A stretch of DNA of 64,000 bases from Ligustrum vulgare (taxonomy: Eukaryota > Streptophyta > Magnoliopsida > Lamiales > Oleaceae): the NCBI GenBank assembly GCA_963555705.1, contig OY743174.1:56132234-56196233 (forward strand), in the 5' to 3' direction. Position numbers and translations under genes: made by a program. The notes beneath the pieces were generated by a model. It worked only from the letters and a program-made list of their open reading frames with translations, did no database searches and was not told the origin of the DNA. Below, piece by piece: positions 13,801-25,091 of this stretch; positions within the stretch are counted from its first letter, which is position 1, and each line of letters opens with the position of its first letter.

Positions 13801-13802
13801 AT
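4840..13802 (-). CDS. MMT: Methionine S-methyltransferase, 12 exons, complete
   Basis: Catalyses S-adenosylmethionine + methionine to S-methylmethionine (EC 2.1.1.12), a cytosolic sulfur storage and transport step of plants. Exons on the minus strand: 13586-13802, 12184-12377, 11840-12046, 11530-11625, 10377-10565, 10116-10304, 9775-10011, 8404-8538, 7405-7725, 7075-7254, 5468-6433, 4840-5139. All junctions are GT-AG; intron 1 is phase 1 and the rest phase 0. The exons sum to 3231 bases, giving 1076 aa, the usual family length. The N-terminal methyltransferase domain has the SAM motif ELGCGNGW at about residues 117-124, followed by VYGLDINPRAVKISW. IPQ-ILNPNP spans the exon 3/4 junction and NMGGRPGQ is at about 270-277. 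The C-terminal half (about 656-1076, from exon 11) is the aminotransferase-like domain with SGPTVNPTG. The start is the ATG at 13802, opening MEEFLKQCQQSGDAAY. No frameshift or internal stop is seen. Recognition is from memory of the family; the exon model is from the sequence. Confidence 0.96.
11079..11253. mobile_element. MITE-like insertion in MMT intron 4
   Basis: An AT-rich block begins CTGTTTGGCCCCC and ends CATCAAACAG, so the ends are imperfect inverted repeats of the CTGTTTG type. The same left end is seen in the MITE at 46124. A TSD is not clear. It lies wholly within intron 4 (10566-11529), away from the splice sites. Confidence 0.45.
11681..11868. repeat. Tandem duplication covering the 3' end of MMT exon 3
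   Basis: Two direct copies, about 11681-11780 and 11785-11868, share the run from AAAATGCATTAAGAG to CAATTCGTTC. The second copy contains the real end of exon 3 and its splice donor. The first copy, inside intron 3, repeats about 27 bases of exon and a donor-like CAG|GT at 11754, and has an extra 16 bases (near GCAGAAAGCACACTCA). Using that second donor would add 86 bases and shift the frame. Confidence 0.85.
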
Positions 13803-13876
13803 GGATCCAAACAGTGCTACCTCAACGCAATCCTAAATCACTGGTTGATCCTTTAACGTGCCACTGCGCGTGTATG

Positions 13877-13884
13877 TAAATATA
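13877..13884 (-). promoter_or_regulatory. Candidate TATA box of MMT
   Basis: TATATTTA on the minus strand lies about 75 bases upstream of the MMT start codon. The spacing would allow a short 5' leader. Position is the only evidence; no transcript start is known. Confidence 0.3.
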
Positions 13885-14772
13885 CACACACGTAGAGAGA
13901 GAAGTAAAAGAGCCGAGGAAGAGCCGTGGCTGTTGCGTGAGATTGTGATGTATTTTTGATGTGCGTGCGTAAGAGGATGTTTGGCTTAGTAAATGATTAT
14001 TATATGTAAATTAAGAAGCAAGAAAAGTAAGTTAAAAAAATAATAATAATAATTCCTGTTTGGAGGAAATTAAAATCAGATTTTTAATTTTTTTTTTATA
14101 AAAATAGATAAAATATGTAGTTGAAATGTTATATATCCTGTAAAGGAAATAAATTATTAAAGTTAATTATTGATTTTAAACAGGATTAAGCCCTTGAAAT
14201 TAGAATTACCTTTTTAACAAAATTTAATAAATAAAAAAAAGAAATATATGATTAAGATTAATTATTGATTATAACTTAAATTAGAATTTAAAATTAATTT
14301 AACTCATATCAAACGAGGGCTAAATTTTCAAATTTCTTGGAAGACCAAAAAAATTGCTTAAACATGGCATTTGTATTTAGTTGACGACAAAATAACAGAA
14401 TAAGTCTTCCGTAAATAGTAATAATAAAGAGACAATAACAGAATAAGTCTTCCGTGAATAGTGAAGCATGTTGACCGTTTTATGTTGCTGTGTTCAGCGG
14501 TCTTCTATAAATTATAAATTGTATTATTTATATTTTTTTAGGTAAATATATGGTTAAAATTTGAAAAGAGGTTGTTATATGGTTAAAAAGTAATTTGAGA
14601 AATTATGCCTATTATATTTGGGATTAAAAATGAGAAATTATTCCTATTATTATTTGGAATTAAATGACAAAGATTTCATTACTGAACTTTTCAACCATAC
14701 ATATTACCTTAAATCATTTTTCAATCGCATATTTTATTTCAAAAATATTAAATTCTCTTTTTATAAACAAAA
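13885..14772. other. AT-rich upstream region of MMT
   Basis: No gene is seen. It is AT-rich non-coding DNA. A word ATAACAGAATAAGTCTTCCGT is repeated in direct orientation at about 14390-14410 and 14434-14455. The sequence GTTTGGCTTAG near 13979 and CAAACGAGGGCTAA near 14313 may be the decayed ends of a MITE. The MMT promoter should lie at its left edge. Confidence 0.4.
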
Positions 14773-15642
14773 TCTATATATAATCATCTTCTTTATATAT
14801 ACTATAACAATAAAGTGGTCAAATATAACACCACATAATTTCCCACATTTTTTACATTTTCCTAAAATAGAAATTCATGGTTTATAGAAATTAAAAAAAA
14901 GTGATTATATATATACATTTCAAAATTGCTTTTATCTAGAGAATATAAACAATCACTTTAAAAATGATTTTATCTCATTGTTAGTAATGTTATATATTCA
15001 GCTATTAATTAGTTGGTATTTTCAATATATGTTTATAATTTGGAATTATGATGTAGAGTTTGAATATAAAATTATATTCATAAAAGAATGCGGCCACGTA
15101 TATTTTTAAACGATGAATTAATAATAATAACAACATAAGTAAAAAAGTATTGTTTTAAAAAAGTTATTATAATAATTAAAATACTATTGAAAAGAACATA
15201 ACTTAATTATGTTATGAAAAGAATATAATTAAAACTTTAAATTTGTAAAATAGTATTACAAAGTAACATAATTAAAAATGTATGTTGTTTTAATTAATAA
15301 TAATAATGCTCTAATAGTAAAACAGTATTTAAAAAATGTAATTTAATTATGTGATTAAAAAAGAATATATAACTAAATATGTGTATATATTGTTTTAATT
15401 AAATATATGTTATACTAATAATAAAATAGTATTGAAAATAACATAATTTAAAACGTATGATGTTTTATCAAAACTATAATAATTAATCAGTATTGAAGAT
15501 AACGTAATTGATAGAGAATTTATTAGTAAAATAAAACAGTATTAAAAAGCATATATAACATAATACACATTTGTAATAATTATGTTATATATGTTTTTTA
15601 ATCATTTATATGTCTCGTGCATCGCACGGGGGCAAATACTAG
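14773..15642 (+). mobile_element. Helitron (3' end firm, 5' end tentative)
   Basis: The 3' end is a hairpin CGTGCATCGCACG (about 15616-15628), spacer and CTAG at 15639-15642, followed by T. The 5' end is placed at TCTATATATAATCATC after an A, by similarity to the start of the Helitron at 3113; this is a guess. The interior is AT-rich and non-coding. Confidence 0.5.
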
Positions 15643-17804
15643 TACTATATATAATAGTAGGGTAGTTTCCTAAACTATTTTCCCGCTCATTTTTTGTTTC
15701 CATATATAGTAAGTTCCTTTAAAATTAAACAGTGTGAATGCAAAGTGAATTAGTGTGAACACAAAATGGATGTATGTCAAATGTGAATGCAAAATCTAGA
15801 TAAATATGAACGCATTTATTACCTTATATATATATATATATATATAATTAAATAATGGTTGATAATTTTTCAATCAATTTTATTTTTGTTATTAAAACTA
15901 ATGGTGAATGAGTTTAATCAATATTTTTAATTATCAGTGTTAAATTTATCACTTAATTATTATTATTTTTATTTATTTGTTGTTCTTCATATTATAAATT
16001 CTATGTGTAGCCATCAATATAAAAATTGTGTTTTAATTATTAATGGTCCAATCATTTTTTATTTTTAATATTAAAAATCATATTTTCTAAAATATATATG
16101 TGGTCAAAAAATGCGTTGCTTATAAATAATTTATAGAAAACGTTATTGAACAAAGACTAATATTGAATAATTAATGCTTGGATTTCTTTTTTAGTTAATA
16201 ATATCAATAAAATAATTAATATTTTTTTAATCATTCTTAATTTCAATAAATTTTTAAAGATTATAGGGTATAAGATTTTTTGTATAATTTCTTGATCTCC
16301 AACTTTGCTCAGTTGTTGACTATTTGACTTTGATTTTTTGAGAATTGTTTTTGTGAAAAAGTGATTTTTTAGAATGTGTAGTTAAAAAGTAGTATGAAAA
16401 ATTGTAAAAAATAATTTTTTAAAGAATGTGTGATTGAGAATAAATGTTAAGAAAAATTGATTCTTGAAAAATATGTGTAAGTGATAAAGTACTATGTCTT
16501 GTGGGTTAAACAATCGTGCCGCTTTTAAGAATCGAAATGCATAGATGATTTCTTAGTATATAAAATTAAATGTATTTGTGATATACATTCATTAAAATTT
16601 AATCGAAACTAACATTTCATGTTGTTTAATTTGCTACATTCATTTAAATAAATGACCACTGTATTTAATTTGTAATGTTAAAGTAAATATGAAATAAAAC
16701 ATTTGTTTAATAAATTTAAATACCAGATATTGTAATAAAATAGTTAGTACTAATTCTAATAATACTATTCGGATAGTAATAAATTATTTGTGATAATCTA
16801 TAAATTATATTTTGAAAATATTAATTATATCAATAATCATTAAAATTGAATAGTTATGAAAATGAGTTATGCAAATGGTCATTAAAGTATTTTTTTAAGT
16901 AGTAAGTTATTTAAGTTCCTAGATATCACTATTTTGGCAACCAAAAAAATATTGGTCCCTATTTAGTACACTTTATTCAAACCCTCAGTCTTTTAAAAAT
17001 CATTTCAACTAACATTCTATTAATAAAATAATATACATATAAAATTAAAAACATTCATACCTTTTAAAAGCTCATTGTACCAAAATTTACTGTTATGAAC
17101 TACGTTATTTGAAATAATGAGTCTCAAACAGGTGCTTAAATATACATTCTTCACAAAATCATTATTATTAAACTCATTTCCTTAAATGGTAATTAGTAGT
17201 ATTAATTCACTATTTATTTTTCGTTTTGGACAAAATTAAAATTTAAAATAATCCAATTGAATGCAATTTTTTAAATAGTTGCATTTTTCAGGTCCCGAAA
17301 TTTCTTGATCCGTCTCCCCCTCTTGAAAATCAATGAATTTTTTTTTTTTTTTTTTAATTCGTAAAGATAAAAAAAAAAAAAAAACTTTGTCAATATCGTA
17401 TAAATATTTTTATTTAAAAATAGAAAATGAAAGAAGATAAAATAAGAACTTTCATCAATCTATGTTTCTTTTTCTTTACCTTTTCGTTTTAATAAAATTC
17501 TGAGCATATATCACAGATAAATCTATTTTTTCTACTTATTACAAATTTTATTTAAATATAATTTTTCATTTCCATTTTAAGTTTTAAATCAATTCAAATT
17601 ACAATATTTAAAGAAATTTTTGGAACGAAAAACATACGGACCGTAAAAAAATTGAAAAAAATTAAACTATGTGTAATGTACATTTGTAATTAATTATCTT
17701 CATTCATTTCTCATTTTTAATTAAGTATTAATTTTATATGTTAAAATATAAATTTGATATATGTAAGCAACAAATGACCGTGCATCGCACGGGCATAACA
17801 CTAA
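15643..17804 (+). mobile_element. Helitron (3' end firm, 5' end tentative)
   Basis: The 3' end is the hairpin CCGTGCATCGCACGG (about 17778-17792), spacer and CTAA at 17801-17804, followed by T. It abuts the previous Helitron on the left; the sequence there, TACTATATATAATAGTAGG, looks like the body of a Helitron 5' end lacking its first bases. A (TA)n microsatellite lies at about 15825-15846. A poly-T run (about 17338-17356) faces a poly-A run (about 17370-17383). No coding was recognised. Confidence 0.5.
15825..15846. repeat. (TA)n microsatellite
   Basis: An uninterrupted run of TA dinucleotides, about ten units, within the Helitron body. Confidence 0.8.
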
Positions 17805-18048
17805 TAATATATAAAAGCAACTGAGTTTTGGCGAAAAAATTCAGCTTTTATTGTGTTTACACTACAAAACTCAGCTTTTCTTGTGTTCCCACGATTACTT
17901 CTACTTAAGTATTTTTATGGAGAATTTTTTTTACTTATTTATATTTGGTTATTTGTGTTTAAATCTCTCTTTTTAGAAAATTATTCTGATATTTTAATAT
18001 TTTAAATCTTACAAATAAGTATTTGTGTTCAGTCATACAAATTCAATG

Positions 18049-20593
18049 TGTAGCGACCGAGAATTTTTACGCAATTTAATAATTATTTCAAAGTTTCAAA
18101 AATCATGCCGCTGCGATCTCACCAATTTTTAAGTTAACGTCACGACATGTTCGTCTAGCCAAGTCGAGAAATATCGAATTCGTTCGATTTTAAATTAAAT
18201 TCTGAATTTCTAAAATTTTATTATTTTAATTATTTATTTAAATTATTATTTTCAAAATCATTGTAAATTCCAAATTTCATCAATCTCATTCTATCAGTTT
18301 CATTCTTCCGACCCAGTTGATTTCGCGTGCGAATTTTCCTCGAACTACGTGCAATGCTTGTCTAGATTTTCACACCACCAACCCCATCCATCACATCAAT
18401 CCCATCCAATAACACACCCTATCTCTACATTACCAACATCTCCAAATTCACTCTTCTCCAACTTCAGACTCCAAATTCAGTTGCAGCCAAGTCCTCCTCC
18501 TCCTTCATCATCATCATCACCAATTCCATCTCCATCCCAGCCACTGCAGCTGCCGACCAACCACTTCACCCTCACCCCCACTGCAACCACTGCCAACTCC
18601 ATCACCTTCAACACCCACGGCACAACCCATTGTCATCATCCACAACCCAGCCAATCAAACCACCTGCAGCACCACCCATGAACCGCAACCACAACTTGAA
18701 GCCACACCAATCCATCACCACGGCCCTCCACCGAACCACAAATCTCCCCTGGCTGCCTTCTCCCAGCTGGACCACCAACCACCAATGAACCACAACGAAA
18801 CCGCCACCTCCAAGAAAACCACCACTGCCCAAATCAATCCCAAACCACCAACCTCACGCAGCCACCATTACCAAACCACCCATTCCAAACCGCCACTGTC
18901 GACGGCCACAACCTCCCTAAACTCAGTCTAAAATCAAAACCCAAGACCAAGGAGAATCCAATGCTAAACACTCACCTTGAATCGTCAGGTTCATGGCCGG
19001 AATTTCAAACCCAAATTGCGATCTCCAAGCCTCGGTTTAGACATCGATCTCGCACCTAAACCTAGTCTACAGCACCCCCGCCGCTCGTCGGCGTTGCGCC
19101 GGCGAACCGTAGGCTGGAGACCCCTTTTCCTCCAGTTGCGCCGCGCCGCCGCTCTCTCTCTTCCGCTCCTCTGGTAACCGGACGAATGAGAGAGATGAGT
19201 GAAATTGTTTTAATATTTTGACTTTCGAAAATTTCAGCTTAGTCCCCCAAGTTTTAAAGTTGTGCATTTCAGTCCTTATAGTTTTAAACCTAATCATTTC
19301 AGCCCTTACATTTTTTAAATGATTTTAATCAGCCCTTTCATTTTTAAAAATCAATTATTTCAAGCCCTACAATTTATTATCTATTTTGAGCTTCAACCCA
19401 AAGTTTTCAAAATATTCATTTTAGTCTCTCAACTTTCAAAGTATTCATTTTAGTCCCTCAACTTTCAAAGTATTCATTTTAGTCCCCTAACTTTCAAAGT
19501 ATTCATTTTAGTCTCTCAACTTTCAAACTATTCATTTTAGTCCCTCGACTTTCAAAGTATTCATTTTAGTCCCTTGACTTTCAAAGTATTCATTTTAGTC
19601 CCTCAACTTTCAAAGTATTCATTTTAGTCCCTCAACCTTCAAGGTATTCGTTTTAGTCCCTCAACTTTCAAATCATCAATTTCAGTCCCCAAATTGTAAT
19701 TTATCATTTTTTAAACTATAAATTTCTAGAGACTAATTTAACTTACTTTCTAATTGGCTAGACGAAGCGTACGAAGAATTAAAGAATTGAAATCGTTTCC
19801 CGCTCAACTTTGCACTCGTCAAGTTTAAAGTAGACTCGCCCCTATTAATTGATTTAAATTATGATTGCATGTGAATGTGTATGTTATGTGACTTATGTGA
19901 AAGTCATTTTTATGAAAAGAGACGATAATGTATTTCTTCGAAAATAATTATGTTGATATGTTTGTCATAACTTCTTGCTTTTATGCATGAGAAAGAAAGA
20001 AGGGAATATCTTGCAAGATAAATGATGATGTTATGCATAATATACGTGCCTTAAGTGCACGAGACGAGACTACCCACACCCGATGATTTTAAAGAGCCTA
20101 TAATTTTTCAAAGAGAATCCCCATACTTTAATGCACAATAAGAGACTACCCACACCCTATGTTTCTAAAGAGTCTGCATTTATGTGTTCAATTATATTGT
20201 AGATTAATTAATTGGCGATGAGTTTACTGAGTATTTCTATGAAATGCTCATGTCTATTTTAATAACATTTGCAGATTTCGGAGAGGGTGGCAAGTGATGG
20301 ATGATTGTGGTAATAAACATTAAATGGTTAAAAATCTTATTTTAATGATTTTCGTATTTCCAAACATTGGATATATTTGAGAAATTATGACATTGTCAAT
20401 TGCTTTAAAATATTAATGACTCGATTTATTATTTCGAATTGTTTCATAAATGTTTTCAATTTTATCGACCATTACAGTTTATTTAATGTTGCCAAAAATG
20501 AATTTCAGTTATTTCTTCCGCTAAAATATTATTTTAAAAGTTAGATCAGACGATGACGTGGTGAATCGAGTATTTAGAACTCGGGGCGCTACA
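18049..20593. mobile_element. Solo LTR, 2.5 kb, TSD CAATG
   Basis: The segment begins TGTAGCGACCGAG and ends CTCGGGGCGCTACA: TG...CA with a terminal inverted repeat TGTAGCG. CAATG flanks it on both sides (18044-18048 and 20594-20598), a 5-bp TSD typical of LTR elements. It contains no PBS, pol or internal LTR copy, so it is best read as a solo LTR left by recombination, of a gypsy-like family with long LTRs. Inside are a C-rich low-complexity block (about 18350-18960), a GC-rich patch near 19070-19170 and the minisatellite at 19417-19677. The longest ORF in the C-rich block is low-complexity Pro/His/Ser and not a credible gene. Confidence 0.8.
19417..19677. repeat. 29-bp minisatellite, nine copies
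   Basis: Nine head-to-tail copies of a 29-base unit, typified by CATTTTAGTCCCTCAACTTT, with one to five changes per copy. A degraded partial copy follows. The array lies inside the solo LTR. Confidence 0.92.
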
Positions 20594-21534
20594 CAATGTA
20601 AAATTCTCAGTTCAAAATTATGTCGAAGTTGTATTGCGCATCTAATACTAAATAAACTTATCGTATAAATTTTTTTATAAATAATCTTATTTTTTTAGTT
20701 ATTTAATATCTAAAAATTCGAGCTCCTTTATGTTGCGTGTTATTAAATTAATTAGTATTTTTATAGAAAGTCACATTTAATACGTAAATAATTTTTTACA
20801 ACAATTGTGATAATTTATTGATCTCAATCTTATGGATGAATAATTTTGTTCAATCATACAAATTCAATGTCGAATTTTTATTTACATTTATGTTGAATAA
20901 TTAATCAATTTGTATTAATTTTTGTTAAAAATAATCATACTTTTAAGTTTTTTGTACATATACATAATAAACTTCTTTTCTATGTCAGATTATTTATCAA
21001 AATAATTTTATTTACAATTACATTTAATTATTATTTAATTTTTTATTCCAAAAGTCTCATATCACATTTTTAACATTAACGGTTAACAAATTTATTTATA
21101 TTGTTTGGAAATTATATATTTATTAATGATTTTTTGTCCTGTTAACTCTAAAATTTAAAAATAATTAATTATGGCATGATATTAATTGTTATATTTTAAT
21201 TCAATATTTATGATTCTTAAATTTCTACAACAATAAGTAAATTGTCTTCCAATTTACTTAATTGAAAATTGAGATGATCAATGTTATATTATAATTTTCA
21301 TCAAAAACAATTACGTTTTATAAATATTGTAAAAACCTATAATACCATAAATTTGATGCATCATTGTCAATCTCACAATTTTAGTTTTTTTTTTCCCTTT
21401 TTTTATGATTATCAAATCCATTTCTAATACGTGATTTTTTCATTGTCAATGGTTAAAACAGTAAATCTTATCTTTTATACGCATGATCTTATTAACTTTT
21501 TCATCTATTGTTTGATTGTTCAGCGTATATGGAC

Positions 21535-23483
21535 ATTAGAGATCCTATATTTAAGTGTTTATTTTGCAAGACAAATTTTTGATGCGAGGAGAGATTGGAT
21601 AAATGTTATAAAACATGTCGTAATCAGAAGTTCTCACTTTGTTGTGGGGTGAACATGGTTTGGTTTGAGAGATTTGCAGTAATATTTCAAACCAAACCAT
21701 TTAAAACGGTTTGGAATTTTTCCAAACCAAACCAAACCATTTCATTTTCTAAACAAAATCAAATCAAATTATTTTTTACTGTTTGATGCGGTCTGAAGCT
21801 GTGGATTGCCAACGAATAAATTAGTATATTTCAAAGTGAGCTCAAAGGCATATTCGTCTAAGAGTTGAAACTATCTTAATAATAGTATTAAATTTCTAAT
21901 TGAGTTTTTTTATTGTGAATCAATTTATGTTGACAAATAAACTAATTATTTAGAAGCAAACCGTAATTAACTCTTACATTAAAAATTTTATTTTAAGAAA
22001 ATATCTTGAATGATGATTATGAATTGTAGGAGCAAGAATTATTTTCAAATCGTTGTTGATTTGAACAAATTAATCTTTGATTCCTTAAATTTGATTTGTT
22101 AACAATAAAAAGTGTGTTGCATTTTTTTTTAATTGAACGTTTGCCTTTATTTTTATTTGTTTTTTAATTTTTTAAAATTTGACGGGTTGGCTGTTTGAAA
22201 TCGCGATTTTGACAATTGAAACCTAAATCAAATCGATTAAGGAAGTTTGGAATTTTTCCAAACCGAACCAAATCAAACCATTTGTTACGGTTTTGTTCGA
22301 TTTCGAGGTTTATTTGTTCACCCATACTTTGTTTATTGCAAGAGAATGTTAAGATTCCTCTTATGGAAGACCATCCTCTTATTTTGAAAGATTTGTTATA
22401 TGACAAGGATGACAGGATTAAGAATTTCGTTGAGAACATTCGGACATATAATATGATGTTTTCGTTCACTTCTATATGATGAATAGATAATGAGCTAAAT
22501 AATGGTAGAGGGTCTCCCGTCTTCAGATTACAAGGTAAAAATTGCTATAAGATTAGGAGTCTATTGCCTGATGACGGTTCAACTTTGCAATTTGTTCATT
22601 TTACATTGTTGACAATGTGAATGAGGTTGAAAGTAGAAAAATGGTCGTGGTGTACGTATTATGTATTTATAGTTTTTATATTTATGTTTTTTACAATTAA
22701 TTTTGTTGTGAGAGTCTAAAATTTAATTTATGTCTTTTAATGTCCCCCGGTAGGAGTGAATAATGCAATTCAATATTGCATGATTGTATAGTTTCTGATT
22801 TGAAGGATATGCTAAACAAATATAACAAATTGTTAAGGCAGTTTAGGTCGGTTTGAGAAAGATGATTGAGGAAAACACTTCAACTGTAAGATTTATACTT
22901 ATTGGGTGGTGAACAACCGATGATAGCCAATATGATTTTCCTATTGTCGATTAAATTTTCGAATTGATTATCGGTGAATTTTGATACACGACCTGGACAC
23001 AGAGATATCATTATTGCGCCACGTGGTGGACCGTTGCAGCGCATAAGTGAGTGACACAAGTTCTTTCCGAGAAATATTAATCATATACAGGGATTGTGCA
23101 ATTGAACAAGGTTGATAGTTATAAAACTTGACGACCATATTCTAGAAGGTCAAAATCTTTTCGGCATCAATGCAGGACATACGTTCTTTATTCCAATAAT
23201 ATCGTTGAGCCCTTCTGATTCTAGGATACCTATTAGATTTCAAAGAAGACAATTTTCATTGATGGTGTACTATACCATGACTATATATAAGAGTTAGGGA
23301 CAATCGTTCTCGCATGTGGGACTTCTTCTTAAACGACTGGTATTTACACATGGATAACTTTATGTTGCGATTTCTAGGGTGACAAATCGTTCCGGATTAA
23401 AAATGTTGATCTATGATAAGAATGAGAGACCAACAAAATCAACAAACAATATTGTGTACAAAGAAGTATTCCAGAATTTGTAG
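21535..23483 (+). pseudogene. Helitron Rep/helicase relic
   Basis: In pieces on the plus strand are remnants of the plant Helitron replicase-helicase. At about 21540-21650 is the cysteine-rich region of the N-terminal domain (CLFCKTNF, then EERLDKCYK and FSLCCG), with a stop where the family has Trp. After the hAT insertion the same frame continues with VKIPL and, by 22470, NIRTYNMMFSFTS. At about 22990-23040 and 23112-23483 is the C-terminal helicase part, with GINAGHTFF, the decayed SQGQS motif (here stop-GQS) and YVAISRVTNRSG. The Rep nickase and the core helicase motifs between them are gone. Several in-frame stops mean it cannot make protein. Confidence 0.8.
21645..22326. mobile_element. 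hAT-type non-autonomous element in the Helitron gene
   Basis: The ends GGGTGAACATGG and TTGTTCACCC form a terminal inverted repeat (GGGTGAACA). The flanks CTTTGTTG (21637-21644) and CTTTGTTT (22327-22334) agree at 7 of 8 positions, an 8-bp TSD as expected for hAT. The interior has inverted AACCAAACC/GGTTTGG words. It interrupts the cysteine motif of the Rep/helicase relic. Confidence 0.7.
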
Positions 23484-23622
23484 TCATATAAAACCAATAA
23501 ATGATGATCTTATCTCTTATTTGCTAAATTTATTTATTTTATCTAAATGATTCATCTAATTTCACAATGAATTATTTTTATCCAGATGTTTTCTCCCGTG
23601 CATCGCACGGGTGATTCACTAG

Positions 23623-25083
23623 TACTTCTTTTTTCAAACGGAGACTCTTTTCGGTAACACTATAGCAATTGTAAATTGTTTATTTACATTTTTTAGGTAT
23701 AATGTGTGATTGAAAAGTGAAGAGGAAAAAATGTGTGTTTAAAAAATCGTTTGAAAAATTATGTTATTTATTATAAATTTGGGTGTGTTCGGCAACCAAT
23801 TAATTAGGAGAGAGAAGATTTATTTTGGTTTTCTAGATAAAATATGTGGTTGAAAATTAAAGAGAAAAAATGTGTAATTAAAAAATGATTTTTGTGTAAT
23901 TTAAATTTTGGCTTAAAATATCCATTTAATGGGCCGCCAAACATAGTGTTAGTTTATAAATTGTTATAATTACGTCTAAGAACAAATGTTTAACGGTTAG
24001 TCAAGAAATAAATTTATTTTGGTTTTTTAGGTAAAATATGTGGTTGAAAATTAAAGAAAAAATGTGTAATTAAAAAGTAATTTATAAAATTGTGTAATTT
24101 AAATTTTGGCTTAAAATATCCATTTAATGGCCCGCCAAGCATAATGTTAGCACAAATGTTTAACGGTTAGTCAAGAAATGGCTGATGTGACTCTAGATTG
24201 TGTAGAACACTAAAAGAAGTGACAAAAAAAAATATTAGTAAAGGATATTAAGACCATGTTTGGTTGAGATTTTTAGTAAATAATTACTAAAGCAGCAACT
24301 GTTTTTCAAGAAATAGCTGATGTGACTCTAGATTTTGTAGAACAGTAAAAGAAGCGACAAAGAAAATATTAGTACAGGATTTTAAGGCCATGTTTGATTG
24401 AGATTTTTTTTAGACTTGATTTCGTGAAAAAGTGTTTTCTTGAATCTTGAGGATCTGTGGTCTAAACGTGAGAAAAAAATTTGAAGTACATGTGCAAAAT
24501 TACTTTTTCAGGAAAACGAGGTAATATTATAAGTCACATTAATTTTAATCACGTATTCACAACTACTGTTAATTAATTAATTAATTAATTAATTAACTAC
24601 ACATTTTCAAGAACAATGATTTTCATCCGAAAAGTTACTAATAATTTTAAAGTAATTTCAGGGAAACATTTGTAATCGATATTTTTAAGTGATATTGTGA
24701 TATGACGCACATACATTGAGTGATGAAAAAGTAAGTGATAGATAGTTATTTACATCATCCAATGTATGTTCTATATATCACAATATCAATTAAAAATGTC
24801 AATTCAAAATTTCTCCCTAAAATTATTCATAATTTTATGAACGCTCACTAAACTTATACGATAATTTTTTTACTCATACCACATTTTATTTACAATGACT
24901 CTAAAATTTTTGATTTAATTATATCAATAATCAATGAACTTATGTTCATGTCTTGGACTAATTACTGAAATTTAAAGTGTCGATTTTTGACCAATAAACT
25001 TACGAATTAATCGTCTCAATAATCATTGAATCATGTCTATGTCTTCGATTAATTATTGAAGTTTAAAGTATCGAGTTTTGATC
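23623..25083. repeat. AT-rich stretch with two local tandem duplications
   Basis: No gene is seen. Unit A, about 170 bp, occurs at about 23836-24009 and 24010-24180, each ending GTTTAACGGTTAGTCAAGAA. Unit B, about 95 bp, occurs at about 24181-24275 and 24318-24412, each starting GCTGATGTGACTCTAGATT and ending near GGTTGAGATTTTT. A (TTAA)n run lies at about 24570-24596. Direct near-copies of a phrase around TTAATCGTCTCAATAATC occur near 25000-25070 and 25960-26040. Confidence 0.75.
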
Positions 25084-25091
25084 ATCAAACT

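Larger units (their letters stand above)
17805..23622 (+). mobile_element. Decayed autonomous Helitron, split by other elements
   Basis: The 3' end is the hairpin CCCGTGCATCGCACGGG (about 23595-23611), spacer GTGATTCA and CTAG at 23619-23622, followed by T. The 5' part TAATATATAAAAGCAACTGAG is like a Helitron start lacking its first TCTA, consistent with the preceding Helitron having inserted there. It hosts the solo LTR at 18049-20593 and the hAT element at 21645-22326. Without these it is about 2.6 kb. It carries a Rep/helicase relic and shares sequence with the Helitron at 515-3113. Confidence 0.75.

Noticed and set aside
18349..18681. 110-codon Pro/His/Ser/Thr-rich open frame
   Set aside because: Low-complexity C-rich DNA inside the solo LTR; no domain or start context.
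19417..19677. CRISPR-like array
   Set aside because: Units are head-to-tail with no spacers, in a plant LTR; it is a minisatellite.
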